Of a DNA stretch of 17,718 bases, positions 6,853-12,719 are shown piece after piece. Made by a program: the position numbers and the translations under genes. The stretch covers positions 1,053 to 18,770 of the forward strand of contig DAJS01000021.1 of NCBI GenBank assembly GCA_002496425.1. Direction: 5' to 3'. Each line of letters begins with the position of its first letter. The first letter of the stretch is position 1. Below the pieces are notes generated by a model. The model did no database searches. It was given only the letters and a program-made list of their open reading frames with translations, and was not told the DNA's origin. This DNA comes from Acidilobaceae archaeon UBA162 (GTDB lineage: Archaea; Thermoproteota; Thermoprotei_A; Sulfolobales; Acidilobaceae).

Positions 6853-6863
6853 CGGTATAAGCC
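6853..6863 (-). promoter_or_regulatory. TATA-like promoter of fbp
   Basis: GGCTTATACCG on the minus strand; the inferred start is near 6831, giving a leader of about 30 bases that carries the GGAGGTGAT site. Confidence 0.45.
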
Positions 6864-6905
6864 TGTGATTCAGATAGTGAAACCTCTCCTTTCAACTCTA
6901 AAAAC

Positions 6906-7415
6906 TCACCAAGGAACTAACTTGAGGCCCAGCTTATAAGCTGCTAGGTTAGTACCTCTGTGTAATAGGTATATAATGCCAGCCATTATCAGCTCATCAA
7001 TTATATTGAACCTGAGGCCTACGACATACAGCAGTAGAAGCGCACAGACGTAGAACCCCAGCTGGTCGAGTACCGGGGCCTCTGCCCCCCTCTCGAGCCC
7101 GAGCCTCCTCTTAATGAACGAGCCACAGAGGTCGCCAAGGAGCGCTCCTGTTGACGCTATTGCAGCGTAGTATATAATCAGGGCTCCTAGCATGGTGGCC
7201 TCGAAGATTCCGACAAAGGTGCCCATCGTTATGCCCGCCAGCAGTCCGCCCCATGTCTTGCCGTCTCCAAAGATCCTCCTGCCATCTACAAACCTCCTTC
7301 CCAGGTCTATGGGTGGAGGGCCGTGAAGTACGACTGGCGTCCCGTTGGCAACCATGGCTGGAAGTATGAGCTCGAAGAGCCTCAGCAGTCCCTCAGCAAC
7401 TCCTCGCCAGTCCAT
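6906..7415 (-). CDS. carS: CDP-archaeol synthase
   Basis: This integral membrane enzyme transfers CMP from CTP to unsaturated archaetidic acid, giving CDP-archaeol for polar ether lipids. At 169 aa it has several hydrophobic segments (about 6-24, 57-75, 78-98, 119-137 and 140-153). The family signature runs from RFVDGRRIFGDGKTWGG (41-57) to the second conserved cytoplasmic stretch GDLCGSFIKRRLGLERG (94-110) and PVLDQL. The reading frame is open to 7547, but the extra N-terminal 44 codons are hydrophilic and lie over the upstream ATPase gene. The ATG at 7415 gives the normal family length. It overlaps the upstream RecA-like gene by 34 bases, so the two are probably co-transcribed downstream of the ribosomal cluster. 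Confidence 0.93.
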   Translation of the reverse strand: MDWRGVAEGLLRLFELILPAMVANGTPVVLHGPPPIDLGRRFVDGRRIFGDGKTWGGLLAGITMGTFVGIFEATMLGALIIYYAAIASTGALLGDLCGSFIKRRLGLERGAEAPVLDQLGFYVCALLLLYVVGLRFNIIDELIMAGIIYLLHRGTNLAAYKLGLKLVPW

Positions 7416-8008
7416 CTCACGCCATCCCTTACTAGCTCGTACCTCACTACTTCCCTCCTGGGCTTCAATATTTGCATCTCGGAGCAGATCCCATGGCACT
7501 GAACCCTCCCTGTCACGCCTATCACGTGGCTCCAGGGGAGAACCCACTCGCCGAGAGCCATTGAGATCCCTTCATCAACCTCTGAGACCTGGCCTATGGC
7601 AACTCCCCCTGAACCCCTGAGGAGCGCTGAGATCAGGGAAAGAATAGAGAGTCCAGCAGGACTTGGCCGTTGCGACCTGAATGGCCAGTTTATCGAGTCT
7701 ACAACTATGTATCTGCCCTGGGACACGCCATCTATCATAAGATCGAGAAGCTGATCGACGGACAGGGCCAGCTTCGTGGGGACGCAGGTGACTACTGACC
7801 TAGCGTAAGTAACTGTGCCGCTCTCAGTTGCTATTACCTCAACGTCGCGGCCCTCTGCCAGGACCTCCTTAGCTATCTCGAATGCTACCCTAGTCTTGCC
7901 GGTAGCCGGAGGGCCGTAGATTGTTATGAACTGCCTCAACCTTATGGCATTGGCCAGAACCCTCGGCAGTCCAGGGGCCGGGCTACACGCAGAGGCAGGG
8001 CTGCTCAC
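7382..8008 (-). CDS. RecA-superfamily (RadB/KaiC-like) P-loop ATPase
   Basis: This is a RecA-fold ATPase of about 208 aa. Walker A is IYGPPATGKT (P-loop about residues 32-39), Walker B is RYIVVDS (about 99-105), followed by GVAIGQVSEVDEG. There is no N-terminal HhH domain, so it is a RadA paralogue-like core, comparable in size and P-loop position to RadB. The exact role is unknown; recombination accessory or signalling are both open. The frame is open up to a TTG at 8080 that overlaps the L15 stop. I prefer GTG at 8008 because it places the P-loop where small RecA paralogues have it, and a TATA-like TTAAT centred at 8033 would give a leaderless start. Its 3' end overlaps carS by 34 bases. 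Confidence 0.82.
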   Translation of the reverse strand: MSSPASACSPAPGLPRVLANAIRLRQFITIYGPPATGKTRVAFEIAKEVLAEGRDVEVIATESGTVTYARSVVTCVPTKLALSVDQLLDLMIDGVSQGRYIVVDSINWPFRSQRPSPAGLSILSLISALLRGSGGVAIGQVSEVDEGISMALGEWVLPWSHVIGVTGRVQCHGICSEMQILKPRREVVRYELVRDGVRWTGEELLRDC

Positions 8009-8076
8009 AGGATCCCAGAAGAGGGCAGAGATTAAGAGGAGGAGTGTCCCTTGGAGAGCTCCTTTTCCTCCTCTAC

Positions 8077-8535
8077 TCAATCCTCAGAAGTGACTATCAC
8101 TTCGCCGCCGGCTGCCTTGACCTTCTCAACAGCCTTCTTGCTGGCATACGGCACTACTACCTTAAGCCTGTCCTCGACCTTGCCGCTGCCCAACAGCTTG
8201 TCGTAACCCAGTTGGCCGAGATCGACCACCAGCAGCTCCCCCTCCGTCTTCAGCTCGCCCTTGGACCTGAGCTCGGCGACAAGCTTCTCTAGCTCCTCTA
8301 GGTCTATGGTCTTTGGCTCAGTCCTAGCGTTGGGGTTCTTGAAACCTCTCTTGCCGAGCCAGTGAGGGGCGTACTTCAGCATCCAGGACTTCTTGTGTTT
8401 GCCAAGGCCGGCTGCACCATGGCCTCCACGGCCGCCGCTCTTCCTGTGCTGGCCTATCCTGCCCCAGCTCATAGTCCTAGTGCGGCCCCTCAGCTTCCTG
8501 ACCTTCTTACGGGTCCTGGGTATTGACCACGTCAT
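8077..8535 (-). CDS. rpl15: Large-subunit ribosomal protein L15
   Basis: This is 50S protein uL15, an early assembly protein binding 23S rRNA. The basic N-terminus with RIGQHRKSGGRGGHGAAGLGKHKKSW-type glycine/basic motif, then LKYAPHWLGKRGFKNP and the C-terminal VVVPYASKKAVEKVKAAGGEVI, identifies it. At 152 aa it is normal for archaea. The ATG is preceded by GGGGGGAT (minus strand, about 8539-8546). It is the last ribosomal gene of this spc-type cluster, 37 bases after L30, with a TTTAAA box in that gap suggesting an internal promoter. In many archaea secY follows; here a RecA-like ATPase does. Confidence 0.97.
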   Translation of the reverse strand: MTWSIPRTRKKVRKLRGRTRTMSWGRIGQHRKSGGRGGHGAAGLGKHKKSWMLKYAPHWLGKRGFKNPNARTEPKTIDLEELEKLVAELRSKGELKTEGELLVVDLGQLGYDKLLGSGKVEDRLKVVVPYASKKAVEKVKAAGGEVIVTSED

Positions 8536-8566
8536 CCTATCCCCCCTCGGCTTTGGCTGTCAAGGG

Positions 8567-8572
8567 TTTAAA
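8567..8572 (-). promoter_or_regulatory. TATA box candidate for an internal promoter before L15
   Basis: TTTAAA lies directly after the L30 stop codon. A start about 26 bases downstream, near 8543, falls 8 bases before the L15 ATG. This is the only real gap within the ribosomal cluster. Confidence 0.4.
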
Positions 8573-9055
8573 TCATATCATCCTGAGGACAAGCCCGTTT
8601 ATTTCCTTGCCCCTATAGCCGAGCTCACCGTAGGGATAAAGCCTCTTCACGGATCTCTTGAAGCCCCCACTAGGAGGGTGGAGCCTAAAGAATGGTTTCA
8701 CGCCGTACCGGTCAAGCTTATAGTAATGTATTTCATTGTTGACGATCTTCTGGGCCAGCTCGGCTATACTGCTCAGCTTAAGCCTCTCCCTGACCCAGTC
8801 ATCAGTTATCGGCTTATCACCGATGAGCCTCCCCCTGACTCTTATCAGTTGCTCTACTGTGCCCACATCGGCCTCGCCCCACGTTACGGCGCTCTGAGCA
8901 GTCTTGAGGAGTCCTGTTATGCCTGGCAGGGTCTCAGGGTATATTGTGGCCACGAAGATCCTGCGGAGCCTTAGCTCCTCCATAGCCTTCCTTGCCTCAG
9001 GCCTCTGGTCGGGCTCGCCCCTGATCCTGACTATTATGTATGCCAAAGGCCTCAC
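8573..9055 (-). CDS. rpl30: Large-subunit ribosomal protein L30
   Basis: This is 50S protein uL30, long archaeal form (160 aa, against about 60 in bacteria). The N-terminal ferredoxin-like core LAYIIVRIRGEPDQRPEARKAMEELRL and the archaeal/eukaryotic extension ending in FFRLHPPSGGFKRSVKR and YPYGELGYRG are diagnostic. The GTG start overlaps the S5 stop in a GTGA arrangement (4-base overlap), implying translational coupling with S5. Confidence 0.97.
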   Translation of the reverse strand: MRPLAYIIVRIRGEPDQRPEARKAMEELRLRRIFVATIYPETLPGITGLLKTAQSAVTWGEADVGTVEQLIRVRGRLIGDKPITDDWVRERLKLSSIAELAQKIVNNEIHYYKLDRYGVKPFFRLHPPSGGFKRSVKRLYPYGELGYRGKEINGLVLRMI

Positions 9056-9714
9056 CTCAGCCAGTCCTGGTAAGTGACGACCCTGTACGTGTTCCTGAGA
9101 GCCATGTAGGTTGCCCTGGCGAAGTTGTACGTAGTCCTAGTCTCACCATAGGTCTGCGACCATACGTCCCTGATCCCAGCTAGCGAGAGGATTACTTTGG
9201 CCACATCGCCAGCCACGAGGCCAGTGCCCTTGGGTGCAGGCTTAAGGATCACCTTCACACTACCACTCTTACCCTCGACAGTGAACGGGACGCTGTGAGG
9301 CTCGCCGCATGTGCATTCCCAGCTGCCACAGCCTCTCCTGACCGGAGTTATGTTGAGCTTGGCGTCCCTTATGGCCTTGTCAAGCGCGTCCCTCATCTGC
9401 CTTGCCTTGCCCTTACCGACGCCAACATAGCCGTCACTGTTGCCTACGGCCACCGTTACGCGGTACCTGGTAATCCTACCAGCATCGCTCATCTTCTGCA
9501 CGTGTGTGACATCAAGCACTTCAACCTGAAGGTTAGGGAGAAGAGCATCAACTATCTCAGGCTCCAGTATGGGAAGGTTCCTCTTGAAAACCTCATCTAT
9601 GCTGGCTATTTTACCTTCCTTGACCAGTTTACCTACCTTAGTCTTGGGGACCCACTCCTCTACGGCTGGCACGGTTGCCGTGACCGAGGTCCCCTGCTGT
9701 GCCTCCTCGCTCAT
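9052..9714 (-). CDS. rps5: Small-subunit ribosomal protein S5
   Basis: This is 30S protein uS5, important for decoding accuracy and mRNA entry. The double-stranded-RNA-binding-like segment (RYRVTVAVGNSDGYVGVGKGKA), the archaeal cysteine-rich GCGSWECTCGEPHSVPF, and the C-terminal domain KPAPKGTGLVAGDVAKVILSLAGIRDV identify it. At 220 aa it is typical. The ATG is separated from the L18 stop by one base (TGA-C-ATG), so it is probably translated by reinitiation after L18. Confidence 0.97.
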   Translation of the reverse strand: MSEEAQQGTSVTATVPAVEEWVPKTKVGKLVKEGKIASIDEVFKRNLPILEPEIVDALLPNLQVEVLDVTHVQKMSDAGRITRYRVTVAVGNSDGYVGVGKGKARQMRDALDKAIRDAKLNITPVRRGCGSWECTCGEPHSVPFTVEGKSGSVKVILKPAPKGTGLVAGDVAKVILSLAGIRDVWSQTYGETRTTYNFARATYMALRNTYRVVTYQDWLR

Positions 9715-9715
9715 G

Positions 9716-10351
9716 TCAGCTCACCACTCTCTGCTGGGCCTCCGGCGCCTGAGGCAGGACTGACTTATAGGAGTTCCTTATTGCACTAAGCACCTCCTCG
9801 AAATGCTGCGGAAGCTGCTCTGGCGGCAACCTTTGGAGCTGGAGAGAGAAGAGCCTCTTGTACCTCTCAGGGTCTCTCTTGACCAGTTCAGCAGCATACT
9901 TGGCTACGTGCTCACACCTTATCCTTTCCTCGCTAGGAAGCACCTCCTCGCCGTGCGGTATTGAGATGCCGGCGTCCAGGGCTCCCTTCAGCGCAGCGAA
10001 GACCCTGCTGCCGGGCGAGGGCTTATGGAGCCCTATGTCAAGCACGGCCTCATTACCTCCTCTCTCCCTAAAGCGAAGGGCCGCCAGGAAGCCCGTCAGG
10101 TAGGCAGCACACGTGCTCTTGCCGCTCCCCTTCCAGCCGAAAAGCTTTACAAGCTCGCGGGAGTGTGCGGCAGCTATGACCTTATCGCCCTTTATATCGA
10201 ACTGAACGAAATGAACCCATATGTACTTGTTAGTTCTCCTCACAACCATCCTTGGCTTGTTGGAGAGCAGTAGCCTGAAACGATAATAGTAATTAGTCTT
10301 GCCCTCTCTTCTCCTGCGCATCGGAACCTTGTAGTTAGGCCCTCCCTTCAC
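9716..10351 (-). CDS. rpl18: Large-subunit ribosomal protein L18
   Basis: This is the 5S-rRNA-binding 50S protein uL18, long archaeal/eukaryotic L5-like form (211 aa). The N-terminus GPNYKVPMRRRREGKTNYYYR and RTNKYIWVHFVQFDIKGDKV, then CAAYLTGFLAALRF and LDIGLHKPSPGSRVFAALKGALDAG, are characteristic. The segment GWKGSGKST matches a Walker A pattern by chance; other archaeal L18 proteins have a similar GWKG...T loop there that binds no ATP. The GTG start overlaps the L19e stop by 4 bases (GTGA). Confidence 0.97.
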   Translation of the reverse strand: MKGGPNYKVPMRRRREGKTNYYYRFRLLLSNKPRMVVRRTNKYIWVHFVQFDIKGDKVIAAAHSRELVKLFGWKGSGKSTCAAYLTGFLAALRFRERGGNEAVLDIGLHKPSPGSRVFAALKGALDAGISIPHGEEVLPSEERIRCEHVAKYAAELVKRDPERYKRLFSLQLQRLPPEQLPQHFEEVLSAIRNSYKSVLPQAPEAQQRVVS

Positions 10352-10809
10352 TGCCGACCACCCTTAACTATGCCAGCCGACTCCATGTAGCGCCTAAGGT
10401 CAGAAAGACTGTTGAACCTGTTGCCCTTGATAAGCCTGTAAAGCTCCCTATAGTCCTTTGTCGAGATCATCTTGTGATCCTTGAGCCACCTAAGGTATGC
10501 CCTCATCTTCCTCACTTTATTAACCCAGACGCTCTCAGGGTCGATCCTTGCAAACGCTGTTCCCTTCCTCTTGCCGGGGCCCCTCCGATGCCCCTTAAGG
10601 CGCTTCTCCCTACGCTTGATCCAGCGGTGGGCGTTGCCCTTAACTGGCAGGGCCTTTATGAGTCCCCTGGCTATAAGTGCTCTCACGTCATCCTTAGTTA
10701 CGGCTGACTCTATATCTTCCGTGACCTCAGGGTCGGGGCTTATCCAGACCCTGCTCTCCCCGACCCCTAGTATCTCGGCCGCCAGCCTCCTCTGGAGCCT
10801 ATAGTCCAT
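10348..10809 (-). CDS. rpl19e: Large-subunit ribosomal protein L19e
   Basis: This is an archaeal/eukaryotic-specific 50S protein forming an inter-subunit bridge. The opening MDYRLQRRLAAEILGVGESRVWISPD, the basic hinge KRREKRLKGHRRGPGKRKG, and WVNKVRKMRAYLRWLKDHKMIS are diagnostic. I chose ATG 10809 (153 aa) rather than the GTG pair at 10818/10815: the family starts this way and GGTGGTG just upstream can serve as the ribosome-binding site. It overlaps L32e by 11 bases. Confidence 0.96.
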   Translation of the reverse strand: MDYRLQRRLAAEILGVGESRVWISPDPEVTEDIESAVTKDDVRALIARGLIKALPVKGNAHRWIKRREKRLKGHRRGPGKRKGTAFARIDPESVWVNKVRKMRAYLRWLKDHKMISTKDYRELYRLIKGNRFNSLSDLRRYMESAGIVKGGRQ

Positions 10810-11221
10810 AGACACCACCGTTAGCCACTCTGAACCCCATCTTCTTGGCCTCAGCCACTATCTCGAGCCGCTTCCGCAGACCCACCATTGAGGCTATATA
10901 AACTATATGAGTGTTAGGGCTCAGGGCCTTCAGCTGCTCAACGTTATACACGACCGCAGGCACAAGGCCTGATGGGTGCAGCCCGCGTATTGATGAATCA
11001 GTCCTGTAGCCCACCTTTACCAGCGGTGGGTATCCCTTAAGCTGTTGCCTGGCCTTGTTGTCTATGCCCTTTGGTTTCCTCCATGACTCGTCAACCCTGC
11101 TGAGCCTCCACGACAGATACCTCATGAACCTTATCCTCAGCTTCCTGGCTATCCTGGCCTGGATGAGCCTCCTGGCCCTAAGCCCTGCCGGGCGCGTTGA
11201 TCCCATACTGGTGCTTTCCAT
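10799..11221 (-). CDS. rpl32e: Large-subunit ribosomal protein L32e
   Basis: This is an archaeal/eukaryotic-specific 50S surface protein. The core segments RLSRVDESWRKPKGIDNKAR and KVGYRTDSSIRGLHPSGLVPAVVYNVEQL are the family signature, followed by the C-terminal AEAKKMGFRVANGG. At about 140 aa it is typical. Start choices are GTG 11224 (4-base GTGA overlap with L6) or the adjacent ATG 11221 (TGATG, 1-base overlap). Both are served by GGGAGGT upstream, and I took ATG. Confidence 0.96.
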   Translation of the reverse strand: MESTSMGSTRPAGLRARRLIQARIARKLRIRFMRYLSWRLSRVDESWRKPKGIDNKARQQLKGYPPLVKVGYRTDSSIRGLHPSGLVPAVVYNVEQLKALSPNTHIVYIASMVGLRKRLEIVAEAKKMGFRVANGGVYGL

Positions 11222-11769
11222 CACTCCATTACCTCCCTTGAGTAAATGTATATGCCATCCATGAACTTCCTCCGGTCAAATCCAGATATATGTGTGGCCT
11301 TCTCCACGTTGGCAGCTGTCTGACCCACGGCCTCTATATCCGTGCCCTCAACTGCTATGTCCTGCCCCTGCACCTTCACCGTAACACCCGGCATTATTGT
11401 AGCATATCTTGGCGCCTTCTCGCCAAGGAAGTTAGATATTACGACCTTTCCTCCTTCCACCTTAACAGATATTGGGAAGTGAGAACTTATGATCTTCAGC
11501 TTGTACCTATAGCCTTTGGTCACGCCAACTATCATGTTCTTTATGTGGGCAGCTATTGTGCCCACTAAGGCCCTAGTCTTGCCGTCAGCTAAGTATGCTT
11601 CTACTATCACTGACCTGTCCTCAACCTTTATACTCACGTTCTTGGCATGCGAGAAGTCCTTCCTGAGCTCTCCTTTAGGCCCCTTTACCGTGACCTTGAG
11701 CCCGTCAACCATTACTGTGACCCCCTCTGGCACCTCAACCTTTCTCTCTACATGTACTGCCTTGGCCAT
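11221..11769 (-). CDS. rpl6: Large-subunit ribosomal protein L6
   Basis: This is 50S protein uL6, two repeated alpha/beta domains near the factor-binding site. EVPEGVTVMVDGLKVTVKGPKGELRKDF is the N-terminal domain. NMIVGVTKGYRYKLKIISSHFPI and the C-terminal IEAVGQTAANVEKATHISGFDRRKFMDGIYI complete it. I start at ATG 11769 (182 aa) with AGGTG at the right distance; an in-frame GTG three codons earlier is less likely. It is the first gene of the local ribosomal cluster. The usual upstream S8/S14/L5 genes are absent, and a TATA-like box sits in the short upstream gap. Confidence 0.97.
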   Translation of the reverse strand: MAKAVHVERKVEVPEGVTVMVDGLKVTVKGPKGELRKDFSHAKNVSIKVEDRSVIVEAYLADGKTRALVGTIAAHIKNMIVGVTKGYRYKLKIISSHFPISVKVEGGKVVISNFLGEKAPRYATIMPGVTVKVQGQDIAVEGTDIEAVGQTAANVEKATHISGFDRRKFMDGIYIYSREVME

Positions 11770-11817
11770 GGCTGGCACCTAGCTCGGAAGTTCCTCGTAC
11801 TGTTGGCCTGAGAGCCA

Positions 11818-11827
11818 CTTAAAAACG
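11818..11827 (-). promoter_or_regulatory. TATA-like promoter of the L6 ribosomal cluster
   Basis: CGTTTTTAAG on the minus strand lies just after the stop of the 71-aa gene. The inferred start is near 11796, leaving about 27 bases of leader with AGGTG before the L6 ATG. Confidence 0.45.
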
Positions 11828-11830
11828 TTC

Positions 11831-12046
11831 TTAGATTTTCTCGAGCTGCTCCCTGACAGCAGCCTCCAGCTCGTCCAGTTTGATAACCTGGTAGCCTGGT
11901 AGCGGCTCCTTGACGCGCCCCAACACGGCCACGCGGTCAGGATCCTCCTCCTTCCTCTTCCTGAACAGTCTCACCTTCAGGTACCCGCGGCCCTTCCCCA
12001 TATAGATGAACACTACCTTAGACTTCTTGTCGCCCAAGCCTAGCAC
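11831..12046 (-). CDS. Small basic protein of unknown function, leaderless GTG start
   Basis: This is a 71-aa conserved-looking hypothetical. The sequence alternates short strands and basic turns (KVVFIYMGKGRGYLKVRLFRKRKEEDPDR, then VAVLGRVKEPLPGY) and ends with a charged helix (KLDELEAAVREQLEKI). It may be a small beta-rich RNA- or protein-binding domain of a crenarchaea-restricted family, resembling what I recall of DUF5622; that assignment is weak. The GTG at 12046 has no ribosome-binding site, but a TTTAAA box at 12070-12075 is exactly 26 bases upstream, as expected for a leaderless transcript. It lies immediately upstream of L6, so a ribosome-associated role is possible. Confidence 0.8.
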   Translation of the reverse strand: MLGLGDKKSKVVFIYMGKGRGYLKVRLFRKRKEEDPDRVAVLGRVKEPLPGYQVIKLDELEAAVREQLEKI

Positions 12047-12069
12047 CGGGGCAAGGAGGCTCGAGGAGA

Positions 12070-12075
12070 TTTAAA
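12070..12075 (-). promoter_or_regulatory. TATA box for the leaderless 71-aa gene
   Basis: GCTTTAAATC on the minus strand (core TTTAAA). The centre-to-start distance puts the transcript start at the G of the GTG codon at 12046. Confidence 0.55.
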
Positions 12076-12084
12076 GCGCAACTA

Positions 12085-12645
12085 TCAGCTCATGAAGAGC
12101 GACAGCACGCCCTTGCCAACCTCGTCAATACTGTTGAGGGGGATCACGAGGCCTCCACTGGCCGCGGCCAGGCTCTTGAACCTCTCAGCCCTTGAGTCAG
12201 CGTTGCCTGAGACTACAACTATGTCAATCCTGATGTTAGTGATCCTGTATAAGTACATGATCTCATCAACCATATCTGTTGAGACCACGCCGCTCGTGAC
12301 CAGCAGGACCCTTCTTGAGTAGCCTGGAGGAGCCTCCCTGAGCATGTAGTAGCTCTCTCTTAGCGCTTCGGAGACGTCCGAAGCCCTTCCGTGAGCCCTT
12401 AGCCGCACCAGGGCCTTGTCAACCACGGTGATGTCTTCCGTCAGGTCCACCATGGGCACTGAGCGCTTGTGAAAGGCCACTAGCCCGACTAGCAGTGGCA
12501 TGCCCTTAGAGCTAAGGTTCCTGAGGGCTACTGATACGAACCTCTTCGCTGCTTCAATCCTGTTTGGCTTTATGTCCCTCACTAGCATGCTGTTGCCTAC
12601 GTCTATTGCCGCTACTAGCGCTTGGCCTAGGATGATTGGGCCCAC
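12085..12645 (-). CDS. VWA-domain protein, TFIIH p44/Ssl1- and Rpn10-like
   Basis: This is a 186-aa soluble protein that is essentially one von Willebrand A domain. The first strand and MIDAS region read AAIDVGNSMLVRDIKPNR (12-29), a D-x-G-x-S version of the D-x-S-x-S metal motif. Later come LLVGLVAFHKR, the HGRASDVSEALRESYYML helix, and LLVTSGVVSTD where TDG is usual. The metal site is therefore degenerate. The stretch D-I-K-P-N-R after the first strand recalls the D-L-K/R-P-N-R of eukaryotic TFIIH p44/Ssl1 and S-P-T-R of proteasomal Rpn10, which are non-canonical VWA scaffolds. The role is probably as a protein-interaction scaffold; the partner is unknown. The GTG start has GGAGG seven bases upstream and a TATA-like box at 12685-12694. 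Confidence 0.8.
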   Translation of the reverse strand: MGPIILGQALVAAIDVGNSMLVRDIKPNRIEAAKRFVSVALRNLSSKGMPLLVGLVAFHKRSVPMVDLTEDITVVDKALVRLRAHGRASDVSEALRESYYMLREAPPGYSRRVLLVTSGVVSTDMVDEIMYLYRITNIRIDIVVVSGNADSRAERFKSLAAASGGLVIPLNSIDEVGKGVLSLFMS

Positions 12646-12684
12646 GTCTTCGCCTCCACTCTTAGCTACCTGGGACTCTGAGCG

Positions 12685-12694
12685 GATAAAATCG
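12685..12694 (-). promoter_or_regulatory. TATA-like promoter of the VWA gene
   Basis: CGATTTTATC on the minus strand. The inferred start is near 12662, about 16 bases before the GTG and ahead of its GGAGG site. Confidence 0.4.
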
Positions 12695-12719
12695 CTTTCC
12701 TAGAGGTTCAGCAGTAGGC

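Noticed and set aside
7416..7547. N-terminal 44-codon extension of the CDP-archaeol synthase frame
   Set aside because: The added residues are hydrophilic, unlike the family, and lie over the upstream RecA-like gene; the ATG at 7415 gives normal length.
8009..8080. Signal-peptide-like N-terminus (TLLLLISALFWDPVSSPASA) of the RecA-like ATPase when started at TTG 8080
   Set aside because: A cytosolic P-loop ATPase should not be exported, and the GTG at 8008 fits small RecA paralogues and the TATA-like box at 8031-8035. The hydrophobic run is probably translated non-coding leader.
10110..10150. Walker A-like GWKGSGKST inside L18
   Set aside because: The rest of the protein is plain L18, no Walker B follows, and archaeal L18 proteins have a similar GWKG...T loop at this place. 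The match is coincidental.
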